A stretch of DNA of 64,000 bases from Colwellia sp. 75C3 (GTDB taxonomy: Bacteria > Pseudomonadota > Gammaproteobacteria > Enterobacterales > Alteromonadaceae), in the NCBI RefSeq assembly GCF_002836255.1, contig NZ_PJAU01000033.1, forward strand, positions 186,001 through 250,000, given 5' to 3'. The notes under the pieces are model-generated. The model was not told where the DNA came from, did not search any database, and worked only from the letters and a program-made list of their open reading frames with translations. Shown here one piece after another: positions 19,647 to 31,207 of the stretch (the first letter of the stretch is position 1; each line of letters begins with the position of its first letter). The position numbers and the translations under genes are program-made.

Positions 19647-19712
19647 TTACCTTATCTGGTTCACTTGATTTAAGCGTTTGAAATTTTAGCATCACCTAAA
19701 GAGTAATAATAA

Positions 19713-20441
19713 ATGGCACAGTTAGTTGCGATAGATAATAAAAATCACCTTAACTTAAAAGTAGATGCGGCTAAGGCCGAGTTACATGGCGCGGGCTTAC
19801 ATTTAGTGCCAGCCGTTATGTCTGAGTTTACCAATATGGCGGTACAGTATCCTTTAGTTATTACTAAAAATGCTGATACTGGGCAGTTTGTCGTTGCTGC
19901 TATGTTAGGTTTTGAGTCCGGAGAAAATTTATTTTGGCAAGCCGGACAATGGCAAGGGTTATACCTACCATTACAAATTAGACGACAGCCATTTTTTGTT
20001 GGTAACCCAGAACATAACAAAGCTCAAGCGGAATCGGGCGACTATGTTGTCTGCTTTGATAGTGAAAGCCCAGCAGTAACCTCTAATGAGGGCCAAGCAT
20101 TATTTACTGAAGATGGTGCGGACACTGAATATTTTCAACAAGCCAAGTATTGTCTTGCACAGTTATTAGAAGGGGAGTTAGCTAATAAACAGTTACTTGA
20201 GCAATTAGAAAGGTTGCAGTTACTGCAAGTGATGCAAATGGAAGTGACTTTTGCTAATCAACAAAGTACCACGTTAAATGGTTTATATACCATTGATACG
20301 GAAAAACTTGCCGCCTTATCATCTGAGAACATATCAAGTTTGCACAAAGCTGGGTTGCTGCAAGCAATCTACACCTTAATTACCTCGCTTGGCCAAATCC
20401 ATCATTTGATTGATTTGAAAAATAAACAACTGGGTTGTTAA
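19713..20441 (+). CDS. SapC family protein
   Basis: A 242-residue soluble protein with the SapC-like N-terminal pattern GLHLVPAVMSEFTNMAVQYPLVITKNADTG, then AAMLGFESGENLFW and WQGLYLPLQIRRQPFFVG. The family takes its name from a Campylobacter S-layer locus, but its activity is unknown. In many marine and plant-associated Proteobacteria it sits beside a TonB receptor and a tryptophan-halogenase-like gene, as here. No signal peptide or membrane segment is seen, so it is probably cytosolic. Confidence 0.85.
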   Translation: MAQLVAIDNKNHLNLKVDAAKAELHGAGLHLVPAVMSEFTNMAVQYPLVITKNADTGQFVVAAMLGFESGENLFWQAGQWQGLYLPLQIRRQPFFVGNPEHNKAQAESGDYVVCFDSESPAVTSNEGQALFTEDGADTEYFQQAKYCLAQLLEGELANKQLLEQLERLQLLQVMQMEVTFANQQSTTLNGLYTIDTEKLAALSSENISSLHKAGLLQAIYTLITSLGQIHHLIDLKNKQLGC

Positions 20442-20480
20442 TTTTTACTCAAGTGCTGTTTAGCAGAGTTTAGCTTACTT

Positions 20481-21191
20481 ATGTTTGATTTTAGCTTAAA
20501 TAACCAAGCAATCTTAACAAAGCATATAATTGGTGCTGAGAAGATACCTTTACTGATTATTGATAACTTTGCCAACTCAGTGACTGATTTAGTAGAGTTT
20601 GCTGGAGACGGTTCGGCTTTTCGGGCGGATAAAAATAACTTTTATCCGGGTAAGCGTAAGTTAATGCCGAGTGAGTATGGTGAGCAGATATGTCGTCAAT
20701 ATTTGCCCCTATTTCACTCTTTTTTCGGCAGCTCACAAACGAGTGTTGCCAAAACCGTTATATCAGCCTTAGCCGTTGCAGATACACCAGTAACACAGTT
20801 GCGACCTATGCAAATGCTGCCTCATATTGATACACCACAAAGTAATCAATTTGCGGTAGTGCATTACTTATGTAATGAAGATCATGGTGGCACGTCTTTT
20901 TATCGGCATAAAGAGACCGGATATCAAACAATCACTCAAGACCGGTTGTATTACTATGCTAATCAAGTAAAAAAAGAGGCTATGGCTAATCAAATACATA
21001 AAACCCCCAAGTATATGCACGGTAGCGACAAACTATTTGAGCAACTATATTCAGTAGAGGCTCGTATGAATAGGGCTATTATCTATCCAAGTAATTTGTT
21101 GCACTCAGGTAATGTCAATGCAGCGTTAGGTTTGTCATCTGTGCCTCAAAAAGGTCGTTTGACTATCGGTAGTTTTATTTTACTTGAGTAA
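20481..21191 (+). CDS. DUF6445 family protein, 2OG-Fe(II) oxygenase-like
   Basis: A 236-residue soluble protein that I match to DUF6445. Its sequence shows an iron-oxygenase pattern: His115-x-Asp117 in MLPHIDTPQSNQFAVVHYL, a distal His208 in NLLHSGNV and Arg226 in GRLTIGSF. That is the HxD...H...R arrangement of 2-oxoglutarate/Fe(II) dioxygenases, with GGTSFYRH resembling the turn between core strands. The oxygenase role is inferred from these residues. It closes the halogenase-SapC-DUF6445 trio, 40 bases after SapC. Confidence 0.75.
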   Translation: MFDFSLNNQAILTKHIIGAEKIPLLIIDNFANSVTDLVEFAGDGSAFRADKNNFYPGKRKLMPSEYGEQICRQYLPLFHSFFGSSQTSVAKTVISALAVADTPVTQLRPMQMLPHIDTPQSNQFAVVHYLCNEDHGGTSFYRHKETGYQTITQDRLYYYANQVKKEAMANQIHKTPKYMHGSDKLFEQLYSVEARMNRAIIYPSNLLHSGNVNAALGLSSVPQKGRLTIGSFILLE

Positions 21192-21332
21192 CTTTTTTCA
21201 TTATTTTTATCTTTTTGTTATTTTTTATTGAAAGCACTAGCGGAAAATTATTCGTCACTCGTCTTATAAGGTAAGCAATAGATAAAAAATAAAATTCACA
21301 CTTAGCTAAACCTAAAAAGTGAAAACAATATT

Positions 21333-21902
21333 ATGATAAAAGAAAGCACATTACACATCAGTTTTATGGCTGTAAGGCAGACAATGCGCAGGGTGATCTC
21401 GCGCATTGTACCACCACGAGAAGTGGAAGATATTGTCCAAGAAACCTATGTACGTATATGCCAAGTTGAGAATAAAGAAGCGATTAAGCAACCGCGCTCA
21501 TTTTTGTTAAAAACAGCAAGAAATTTAGCCATAGACCACCTTAAACGAGCTGATGTCAGACTCGTTGATGCAGTAGACGACATGGCTGAATTTGAGCAGT
21601 TTGTCAGTGGTGATGATGCCATATATCAGCAAGTTGCAACGGATAAAGAGTTTGCACAATACTGCGAAGCCATAAGACAGTTACCAATACAATGTCGTAA
21701 GGTTTTTGTTTTAAAGAAGGTTTATGGTTATTCGCAAAAAGAAATCGCGAAAAAACTATCCATAAGTGAAAGCACAGTAGAAAAACATATTGGCCTCGGC
21801 GTTAAACGCTGTACCTATTTTATGATGCAGTTAACTAAAGAAGAAAGAACGGAAACAATGACAAATAGTAAAAAAACACATCAAGTAAAAGGGGATCGCT
21901 AA
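21333..21902 (+). CDS. FecI-like ECF sigma factor
   Basis: A 189-residue sigma-70 family protein. Region 2 shows VPPREVEDIVQETYVRICQVEN and RSFLLKTARNLAIDHLKR. Region 4 shows LPIQCRKVFVLKKVYGYSQKEIAKKLSISESTVEKHI. This is the FecI-type extracytoplasmic-function group, controlled by a membrane anti-sigma factor and an STN-bearing TonB receptor. Its stop codon overlaps the ATG of the following FecR gene by one base (TAATG). The likely partners are that FecR and the receptor at 14673. Confidence 0.93.
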   Translation: MIKESTLHISFMAVRQTMRRVISRIVPPREVEDIVQETYVRICQVENKEAIKQPRSFLLKTARNLAIDHLKRADVRLVDAVDDMAEFEQFVSGDDAIYQQVATDKEFAQYCEAIRQLPIQCRKVFVLKKVYGYSQKEIAKKLSISESTVEKHIGLGVKRCTYFMMQLTKEERTETMTNSKKTHQVKGDR

Positions 21903-22951
21903 TGACTAACGTTTATTCTCTTAATAATGACGATGATGCTATGTTTGATCAAGCCAGCATTTGGATAGCCCGAATGGATCGAAGCCTAACTGAAGTAGAG
22001 CAGGCAGAATTTAAGGCATGGTTGTCAGAAAATGCACAGCATCAAAAGTTGATCATCGAAATGGCTAGCATGTGGGATAAAATGGACTCACTTGATCGCC
22101 TTGCTGATCTTTTTCCTGCCTCTGATAAAGCAGAATATAAAACTAAGTCAGCAGCTAACACAACACAGTGGCCACTGGCATTAGCAGCCTCACTTGTCTT
22201 GGCGTTATCTGTGCTTTTCTTTACCGATATTACCTTGAACTCTTTATGGCAAGAAGAGCAACAGTTTGTTCGTTATGAAACAGCGGTAGGTGAAAACAGT
22301 ACTATTTATCTACCTGATAATTCAAAAGTTTTACTCAATACCGATAGTGTTTTATTAGTACGATATACCGATGATTACCGCTTATTAGATTTACAGCGTG
22401 GTGAACTACATGTTGAAGTTGCCCACGATAAATCTAGACCGCTAAGCGTTGTTGCTAATCATAAAGTGATTCAAGCCGTAGGCACTGCTTTTAGCGTGCA
22501 AGTAAAGGCAAGTGAAATAGAGCTTATTGTGACTGAGGGTAAAGTAATTATTGGTCAACTCAATAAAATGCAAGAAGTTAATGAAACAGCGCTCGTCATA
22601 CCATCGAGTTCTCTAGCGGTTTCTAAAGGTGAAATTGCCTCATTGGCCATTGAAAATACCGGAAAAGATACCGTCTCAGTTATTGAGACAAAGGCGATTA
22701 AACAAAGTTTATCTTGGCGACAAGGCAATCTAGTCTTTAATGGTGAAACCTTAGCGGAAGCGATGGAAGAAGTGAGTCGCTACACTTCGGTAACTTTCGA
22801 AATAGCCGATGAAGAGTTGAAAAAGATAAGAATTGCTGGCCGCTTTAAAACCGGTGATGTGAAAGGATTAATCGCCGTACTCAATCATAACTTTAATATT
22901 AAAACTGATCGGGTTAATAAAGGATTAGTGGTATTAAGAAAACAAAGTTGA
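21902..22951 (+). CDS. FecR-like anti-sigma/signal transducer
   Basis: A 349-residue protein with a cytoplasmic N-terminal FecR domain (DQASIWIARMDRSLTEVEQAEFKAWL), one membrane helix (about residues 90-110) and a periplasmic FecR domain (VGENSTIYLPDNSKVLLNTDS.. RGELHVEVAHD). The C-terminal segment (LVFNGETLAEAMEEVSRYTSVTFEI) resembles an STN-like module. It should hold the adjacent sigma factor until the receptor's STN domain signals that substrate is present. It is translationally coupled to the sigma gene. Confidence 0.93.
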   Translation: MTNVYSLNNDDDAMFDQASIWIARMDRSLTEVEQAEFKAWLSENAQHQKLIIEMASMWDKMDSLDRLADLFPASDKAEYKTKSAANTTQWPLALAASLVLALSVLFFTDITLNSLWQEEQQFVRYETAVGENSTIYLPDNSKVLLNTDSVLLVRYTDDYRLLDLQRGELHVEVAHDKSRPLSVVANHKVIQAVGTAFSVQVKASEIELIVTEGKVIIGQLNKMQEVNETALVIPSSSLAVSKGEIASLAIENTGKDTVSVIETKAIKQSLSWRQGNLVFNGETLAEAMEEVSRYTSVTFEIADEELKKIRIAGRFKTGDVKGLIAVLNHNFNIKTDRVNKGLVVLRKQS

Positions 22952-23140
22952 TTGCTATTTTTTTCAGCTAAGAAAACTCCCTTTGCCAAGTAGAATTCTA
23001 TACTCACATTAAACTGAATGTAGGTTTTATTTGGCACTTTTACTTATTCATCACTCTTCTTAAACAACGATACTTTATATTTAAAGTGTCCTAGTCGAGT
23101 GCACTTTTAAAACCATATAATAATAACAGGATACAATGTA

Positions 23141-24577
23141 ATGACCTCCTCTGAGCCTGATCATTCAATTCAAAAACTGCACGACACTGAAGAAGTTCAA
23201 ACCTCATTTTTATACGTACTATTTATCTCCTCAGTCGCTGCTATAGGTGGTTTCCTGTTTGGTTTTGACTCCGGTGTTATTAATGGCACAGTTACCGCGT
23301 TAGGAAATGCTTTTAATGCGAGTGATGTAGCAAGTGGCTTTAACGTAGCATCGGTATTACTAGGTTGTGCTGTTGGCGCCTTGTTAGCAGGTCCTATATC
23401 TGATCGGTTTGGACGTAAACCCATTATGATCATTACTGCGGTTATTTTTGCTATTAGCGCATTTGGATCGGGAATTTCCAGCTCGTCTGCTGAATTTATT
23501 TTTTATCGTTTGATTGGCGGGTTAGGCATAGGGGCCGCATCAGTATTGGCTCCCGCTTATATAGCCGAAGTTGCTCCCGCGGCTTTACGTGGTCGTTTAG
23601 CGACTTTGCAGCAGTTGGCTATCGTACTCGGTTTGTTTGCCGCTTTTTTAAGTAACTTCCTTATTGCCTCTGTGGCCGGTGGCTCCGAAGCTATCTTGAT
23701 GTTAGACATTGCTGCCTGGCGTTGGATGTTCTGGGTAGAGTTACTGCCAGCTGCACTATTTTTAGTGGGCGTGATATTTATTCCAGAGTCACCACGTTAT
23801 TTAGTTGCTCAAGGTAAGATTGAGGAAGCCAGAGCCATATTCAAACGCATCGCAACAGGCGTTGAAAATGAGCAAATTGAAGAAGTTAAAAAATCACTGC
23901 AAGGCGATACAAAACCTAGCATCATGGATCTTTTCGTTGATGGTAAGAAAAAAATTCACCCTATCATTTGGGTCGGTATCGGACTGTCGGTATTCCAGCA
24001 ATTTGTCGGTATTAACGTGGTATTTTATTATGGTGCTGAGCTTTGGCAGGCTGCGGGTTTTGACGAATCACAATCGTTATTTATTAACCTTATCGCAGGC
24101 ACAACCAATATCATTTCTACCTTTATTGCCATTGCACTGGTAGATAAAATTGGTCGAAAACCGTTATTACTGGTCGGCAGTGTTGGCATGTTTATCAGCT
24201 TAGGTGCGCTGACCTTTATCTTTGGCACCGGTGGTTTAGATGAAGCTGGTCAGTTGGCATTAAGCGATACGACAGGCACAGTAGCCTTAGTAATGGCTAA
24301 TTTATTTGTGGTGTTTTTTGGCTTAAGTTGGGGTCCAATCGTTTGGGTTTTATTAGGCGAAATGTTTAATAACCGTATCCGTGGTGCTGCTTTAGCTATC
24401 GCGGCAAGTGCGCAATGGTTAGCAAACTTTGCCATTACTATGACCTTCCCAATATTACTAGGCAGCTTTGGTTTGGCGGGTGCTTATGGTTTATACACAG
24501 TCTCAGCATTGCTAAGTATTTTCTTTGTAATCAAATATATAAAAGAAACCCGCGGCGTTCGCTTGGAAGAGATGTAA
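23141..24577 (+). CDS. MFS sugar porter
   Basis: A 478-residue, twelve-helix member of the sugar porter subfamily (XylE/GLUT type). Motifs are GGFLFGFDSGVINGTV in helix 1, DRFGRKPIM between helices 2 and 3, PESPRYLVAQGK after helix 6, FQQFVGINVVFYYG in helix 7, DKIGRKPLLL between helices 8 and 9, and KETRGVRLEEM at the end. These features fit a hexose or pentose importer in the inner membrane. Glucokinase follows 124 bases later, pointing to glucose. Confidence 0.93.
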   Translation: MTSSEPDHSIQKLHDTEEVQTSFLYVLFISSVAAIGGFLFGFDSGVINGTVTALGNAFNASDVASGFNVASVLLGCAVGALLAGPISDRFGRKPIMIITAVIFAISAFGSGISSSSAEFIFYRLIGGLGIGAASVLAPAYIAEVAPAALRGRLATLQQLAIVLGLFAAFLSNFLIASVAGGSEAILMLDIAAWRWMFWVELLPAALFLVGVIFIPESPRYLVAQGKIEEARAIFKRIATGVENEQIEEVKKSLQGDTKPSIMDLFVDGKKKIHPIIWVGIGLSVFQQFVGINVVFYYGAELWQAAGFDESQSLFINLIAGTTNIISTFIAIALVDKIGRKPLLLVGSVGMFISLGALTFIFGTGGLDEAGQLALSDTTGTVALVMANLFVVFFGLSWGPIVWVLLGEMFNNRIRGAALAIAASAQWLANFAITMTFPILLGSFGLAGAYGLYTVSALLSIFFVIKYIKETRGVRLEEM

Positions 24578-24701
24578 AAAGTAGTAAGAAATCACAGCAC
24601 TATGCTTTGTAAACCATCATAGACTGAGATGATCATTAAGGACTGTATATGTATGACAGTCCTTAAATTAATCATATCCATTTGAAAAGTGATAAGTAAA
24701 T

Positions 24702-25679
24702 ATGAACGACCCTGTTAATCTTGTTGCCGATATTGGTGGCACCAACATCAGACTTGCCATAAGTGACAGTAACAATACGCTTATCGACATTGAAACTTAT
24801 CAATGTCGAGATTTCTCTTGTTTACTCGACGTTATTCAATGTTACTTAACGGAAAAGAATATAACCTCAGCCAGTATTAATGCCTGCTTAGCTATCGCTT
24901 GTCCGGTAGATACTGACATTATTTCCATGACTAATTTACCTTGGCAGTTTTCTCAAACAGGGCTCAAAAAAGCACTAAAATTAAATAAATTAATACTTAT
25001 CAATGATTATACAGCCATAGCCATGGCTATTCCGATGTTAACGGACGAGCAAAAAGTTCAAGTTGGTGGCGGTAAGGCACTATCAAATAAAGCTATTGCC
25101 GTTTGTGGGCCGGGTACTGGCCTTGGCGTGGCAAATTTATTACCTATCGCTAATAAATGGTACTGTTTTGGGGGTGAGGGTGGTCATGTTGATTACGGCC
25201 CCATAGATGAGAAAGAAATCAAAATATTACGACATATAAAAACCTTTAAAAAACGTGTCTCGTATGAACAATTACTGTCGGGATACGGCTTAGAGCAGAT
25301 ATATCAAGCATTATTAATCAATGAACATGGTGAAAATTTACCTGAGCAATCAACTACATTAACGGCCAAAGATATAAGTACTCAAGCGTTAACTCAAACG
25401 TGTTTATTCAGTCAGCAAGCTCTGGATTTATTTTGTAAGGTATTAGGAAGCTTTGCCGGTAATCTCGCCTTAACAATGAATACCCAAGGTGGCGTTTACA
25501 TTGCTGGTGGGATCGTGCCTCGTTTTATTGAGTATCTGAAAGATAGTGATTTTAGGCAGCGTTTTGAAGCTAAAGGACGTATGTCACCTTTAAATAAAGA
25601 CATCGCCACGTATGTGATAACAGAGCAACAGCCAGGGTTACTCGGTGCTGCAGTGTATTTGAATCAAGCTATGATTTAA
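24702..25679 (+). CDS. glk: glucokinase
   Basis: A 325-residue ROK/hexokinase-fold enzyme of the bacterial Glk type. The N-terminal phosphate loop is VADIGGTNIRLAISD, the catalytic Asp is in KLILINDYTAIAMAIP, the second ATP loop is CGPGTGLGVANLLP, and the substrate loop is FGGEGGHVDYGP. It phosphorylates intracellular glucose with ATP. Its place after a sugar porter and a sugar-type TonB receptor suggests the locus feeds glucose units into glycolysis. Confidence 0.93.
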   Translation: MNDPVNLVADIGGTNIRLAISDSNNTLIDIETYQCRDFSCLLDVIQCYLTEKNITSASINACLAIACPVDTDIISMTNLPWQFSQTGLKKALKLNKLILINDYTAIAMAIPMLTDEQKVQVGGGKALSNKAIAVCGPGTGLGVANLLPIANKWYCFGGEGGHVDYGPIDEKEIKILRHIKTFKKRVSYEQLLSGYGLEQIYQALLINEHGENLPEQSTTLTAKDISTQALTQTCLFSQQALDLFCKVLGSFAGNLALTMNTQGGVYIAGGIVPRFIEYLKDSDFRQRFEAKGRMSPLNKDIATYVITEQQPGLLGAAVYLNQAMI

Positions 25680-25819
25680 ACTAATTAAGACACAGAGTAT
25701 TTTTCGTTTTAGGCATTTAATCACCATTAAGTGATAGCTCTTTAGTCAGCTGTGCTTGATGGAAGATTTTCAGTTTGTGCACTAATATTATAATCATAGA
25801 TACGTATTCTGGGTTATAA

Positions 25820-26725
25820 ATGGTATTCCAATTAGTATATAAAAAAACGATAATATTCTTAACTTTTATTGTGCTGTTTATTGCTCTTTGTTTGCCTTTA
25901 AAAATCCATGCTAATGATATTCGTATACTTGCGCCTCGTGCTAAAATTGACCCTGTGTTTGACTATTTTGTTGAACTAACACGTTTAGTTTTAAGTAAAA
26001 ATGAACATTTATACCCGAAACGTAAACTTGTTTTTGTGGCGCATGATGACGTAACGCAAGGTAGAAGTTTAATGCTCTTAGAGCATAACTATGTCGATAT
26101 TGTTTGGTCGGGTACTAATGCGAGGCGAGAGTTACGTTATTCACCTATCCGCATTCCTTTATTTCGAGGGTTATTAGGCTACCGCGTATTATTGATTCTA
26201 AAAGAGGATAAAGAAAAATTTCTTCAAATAAAAACGCCAGCACAGTTAAAAAAACTCAATGCTTGTCAAGGTGCTCACTGGCCAGATTCTGATATTTTAG
26301 AAGCTAACGGTTACCTTGTTTCGAGAGTTGTGCACTTTAATGCCATGTTTAAAATGTTAGCTAAAAAACGTTGTGATTATTTTCCTCGTGCAATATTTGA
26401 AGGCTATGCAGAACAAAAGATAGCCATGGAAACACAGCCTAATATTATTCTGATGGATGAGTTGATCCTTCATTATAATTTCCCTTTTTATTACTTTGTT
26501 GAAAAAAATAATAGCCGGTTAGCTGAGCGATTAGAAAATGGCTTAATGGCAGCCTTAGCGGATGGTAGTCTGATGAACTTAATGAGAACACATAGCGTTT
26601 CTAAGCACTTATTTCCTTTAGAACAATGGAAAGATAAGCGCTATTTTGAGTTATCAAATGACATATTGGGCAGTGACTTATCACTTGAAAACCAACAATT
26701 CTGGCTCAACCTTAAGACTCAGTAA
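25820..26725 (+). CDS. periplasmic solute-binding protein-like (SBP family 3)
   Basis: A 301-residue protein with an N-terminal signal peptide (hydrophobic stretch about residues 12-28, cut near KIHAND). The body resembles extracellular solute-binding proteins of family 3: IRILAPRAKIDPVFDYFVEL at the start, NYVDIVWSGTN, and IRIPLFRGLLGYRVLLI. No ABC permease genes are adjacent. Orphan proteins like this are common in Alteromonadales and their ligand is unknown. It is not obviously part of the sugar locus upstream. Confidence 0.75.
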   Translation: MVFQLVYKKTIIFLTFIVLFIALCLPLKIHANDIRILAPRAKIDPVFDYFVELTRLVLSKNEHLYPKRKLVFVAHDDVTQGRSLMLLEHNYVDIVWSGTNARRELRYSPIRIPLFRGLLGYRVLLILKEDKEKFLQIKTPAQLKKLNACQGAHWPDSDILEANGYLVSRVVHFNAMFKMLAKKRCDYFPRAIFEGYAEQKIAMETQPNIILMDELILHYNFPFYYFVEKNNSRLAERLENGLMAALADGSLMNLMRTHSVSKHLFPLEQWKDKRYFELSNDILGSDLSLENQQFWLNLKTQ

Positions 26726-26756
26726 ATATAAATAATCACTACTTTGAAAAATGTAG

Positions 26757-27368
26757 CTACTTAAGTTTTAGCTGTATCACGATCATATTCTTACCTGTTA
26801 CTTTCACTATGTTCTCTTCGTTTTTTTGATTTTCATTCATTGCCGAAAGCTTGATTAAATGACCAACAGGTACCGTGCAATAGTCTTCACTCTGAGAGCT
26901 ATTCACACGCATTTCGTCAGTTAGACTGTAGGCAAAAAGTAAGCTATCTGCCAACACGGCAACAGTGACAGTTTGTTGCTCAATATAGCCGCTAACTTCA
27001 GGGATGAATGAGTTTTGATTAGTCATGATATTGAAGTCTTTAATACCACCATTAACTAAAGCACCATGGGTTTTACTCGCACCATCAAAGCGAGCGATAT
27101 CCAGTAATTGAGCGAGTTTATCAACATCGCCATTACGGTGGTCTAGGGTTAAACCATTACCTTCTATTAAGACTAAATTACGTTGATAACCAGCAAAATT
27201 AGAGAAATCACCATCATTTAATACACTGGCAATACTCAAACGCCAAGCAAAGTTATCTAAACTGCCACCATCGCTAATGGCTAATTCAGTGGTGTGACCT
27301 AAACCATTTTTCCAAGGGACTAGTGTAAACTCGTCGGGTGTAGTCAATTTAATATTCAGATTAAGCAT
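26757..27368 (-). CDS. HutD/Ves family cupin-like protein
   Basis: About 203 residues with the HutD-type signature FTLVPWKNGLGHTTELAI and FAWRLSIASVLNDGDFSNFAGYQRNLVLIEGNGLTL. The family is a double cupin of uncertain function, sometimes linked to histidine use. No hut genes are near. I start at ATG 27368 (MLNLNIKLTTPDEF), where the domain begins. A longer frame to 27518 runs into the MITE-like repeat and is not believable. Confidence 0.82.
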   Translation of the reverse strand: MLNLNIKLTTPDEFTLVPWKNGLGHTTELAISDGGSLDNFAWRLSIASVLNDGDFSNFAGYQRNLVLIEGNGLTLDHRNGDVDKLAQLLDIARFDGASKTHGALVNGGIKDFNIMTNQNSFIPEVSGYIEQQTVTVAVLADSLLFAYSLTDEMRVNSSQSEDYCTVPVGHLIKLSAMNENQKNEENIVKVTGKNMIVIQLKLK

Positions 27369-27444
27369 TGGTATTTCTCTCGCTAATTTTAGGCACATCT
27401 TACCGCCATAATGAGAGGTTGCAAGTCTATTCCATGGGTAATAA

Positions 27445-27601
27445 TACCAATTTCGATAAGTTTCTGATCTTGTTGTACGAAGTGAAAATATTTCAGGGCA
27501 AGGCGCTTGATTGAGCAATAGCTGGCTATTGCGATTGAAAGCAACGCCGTCATGGAGAATTTTAGCCAGTACAAGTGGTCAATAATTTAACGGAATTGGT
27601 A
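27445..27601. repeat. 157-bp MITE-like repeat, copy 1
   Basis: Begins TACCAATTTCG and ends CGGAATTGGTA, near-perfect terminal inverted repeats, and is flanked on both sides by TAA. A second copy of exactly the same length lies at 59736-59892. Shared internal blocks include GGCGCTTGATTGAGCAATAG and GAGCAACGCCG-like AAGCAACGCCG. It encodes no protein, so it would need a transposase supplied in trans. It lies between the HutD gene and the TPP riboswitch. Confidence 0.82.
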
Positions 27602-27756
27602 TAAGGCTTATCATTTTTTAGTTATATCATTGCTAATATAAGAGGACTTTAATTCTTAATAATATAAATCCTTGCTAACTGTTATCTGCTCACGTTAGAA
27701 TCTGCCCGCGTTGTTAGTAACCAGTTAGCTATTTAACCGGTTAATAACAGCGCACA

Positions 27757-27837
27757 CTTGTCGGAGTGCCAAAGGCTGAGATCGCGAAAGCGGGATCCGT
27801 AAAACCTGATCAGATTAATATCTGCGTAGGAAACAAG
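27757..27837 (+). promoter_or_regulatory. TPP riboswitch (THI element)
   Basis: The conserved THI-box blocks are present in order: CGGAGTGCC, GGCTGAGATCG, GCGGGATCCGT, ACCTGATCAG and ATATCTGCGTAGGAAACAAG. The closing stem pairs CTTGT (27757-27761) with ACAAG (27833-27837). It lies 129 bases upstream of thiC and should lower expression of the thiamine operon when thiamine pyrophosphate is plentiful. No clear intrinsic terminator follows, so control of translation at the AAGGTGCGACC site is the likelier mechanism. Confidence 0.95.
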
Positions 27838-27924
27838 AGAGAGCAATTAAATCCTAATACTTAGGGTTAAACTACATTATTTGTGCCTCTTCTTTAGCTA
27901 AAAAAACTCCGCCTATTTTTATAA

Positions 27925-29940
<2,016 letters not shown>

Positions 29941-29956
29941 CGGCGGCGGATAAACA

Positions 29957-31207
29957 ATGAATATTGCCATTGTTGGCGCAGGATTGATGGGGCGATTACT
30001 CGCCCTGTCTTTGCTTCGTAATGAACAGCTTCGACAAAAACAGTCTCATAGCGTAACTATTACTTTATTTGATAAAGATAATAAACTAGCCCATAACAGT
30101 GCAGCTTATGCTGCCGCGGGATTGCTAACACCGTTGGGTGAATCACTTCATTGTGAGCCTAATATTGTTAGCATGGGTTTTGAGTCATTAGGTTTATGGC
30201 CGGCTTTGCTCGACAGTTTGCATGAACATACTTTTTTTCAACAAACTGGCGCCATCATGGTAAGTCATGAGCAAGACAAAGGTGATTACCGACGTTTTGT
30301 TAGACACCTTAGTAATAATTATCCTGAACATACGCTGCACTCACTAAACCGTGCAGAGCTTTTAGCGCTAGAGCCTGAAATAGGGCGAAGCTTTAACCAA
30401 GCATTATACCTTCCACAAGAAGGACAGTTGGGCAATCGCCGTTTATTAGTCGCCCTACGTAAGCAACTTGAAAAAGAAGCTCAACATCCAGTCACAGGAA
30501 ATAGCTTGAATTGGTTAAGTGAGTGTCGAGTAACTGACATTGATGTCGCTGAGCACACCACTAAAATTAGCTATCAGCAAAATAATGTTAACCAAAGTCA
30601 GCAATTTGATTTAGTGATTGATTGTCGTGGTACGGGGGCAACCACTAAACAAAGTAATAGCGCCTGTGCACCAATGTCGGACTTACGTTCTGTCAGGGGT
30701 GAACTGTTTCAGTTATATGCTCCAGCGGTTAATATTTCAAGGCCAGTTCGCTTAATGCATCCAAGATATCAGCTCTATATTGCCCCAAAGCAAAAGGGTT
30801 TTTATGTAGTGGGTGCAACGGAAATTGAAAGTGATGATGACTCACCTATGACAGTGCGCTCAGCAATGGAACTACTCAGTGCCGCGTATAGCGTGCATCC
30901 GGGGTTTGCGGAAGCCAATATTCGACAACATGTCAGTCAGTGTCGGCCTGCCTTTAGTGATAACCAGCCTAAAATTACCGTGCAAGATTCACTTATTCAA
31001 GTAAATGGTTTGTTCCGCCACGGTTTTTTGATTGCACCTGTAGTGCTTGAACAAACCCTTGCGGTTATTGCCAATCTAATAAATAACACCGCAACAGCTT
31101 TACCATACACCGACTTATTACCCGTAGTTGTTGACGGTAACTATACTTGGAATACAAGTCAGCCAAGCAGAAATTTACAGGAGTCATCCTATGAACATTC
31201 ATATTAA
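29957..31207 (+). CDS. thiO: glycine oxidase ThiO (FAD-dependent)
   Basis: A 416-residue DAO-family flavoprotein. The N-terminal FAD site is IAIVGAGLMGRLLALSLL, followed by AAAGLLTPLGE. The C-terminal region includes YIAPKQKGFYVVGATE and FRHGFLIAPVV. ThiO oxidises glycine to the imine needed for the thiazole ring, using O2, and replaces the anaerobic tyrosine lyase ThiH. It sits in the thi operon with thiS and thiG, and its end overlaps thiS by 17 bases. Confidence 0.93.
   Translation: MNIAIVGAGLMGRLLALSLLRNEQLRQKQSHSVTITLFDKDNKLAHNSAAYAAAGLLTPLGESLHCEPNIVSMGFESLGLWPALLDSLHEHTFFQQTGAIMVSHEQDKGDYRRFVRHLSNNYPEHTLHSLNRAELLALEPEIGRSFNQALYLPQEGQLGNRRLLVALRKQLEKEAQHPVTGNSLNWLSECRVTDIDVAEHTTKISYQQNNVNQSQQFDLVIDCRGTGATTKQSNSACAPMSDLRSVRGELFQLYAPAVNISRPVRLMHPRYQLYIAPKQKGFYVVGATEIESDDDSPMTVRSAMELLSAAYSVHPGFAEANIRQHVSQCRPAFSDNQPKITVQDSLIQVNGLFRHGFLIAPVVLEQTLAVIANLINNTATALPYTDLLPVVVDGNYTWNTSQPSRNLQESSYEHSY

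Noticed and set aside
27369..27518. N-terminal extension of HutD
   Set aside because: The first part falls within the MITE-like repeat and the family domain begins at 27368.
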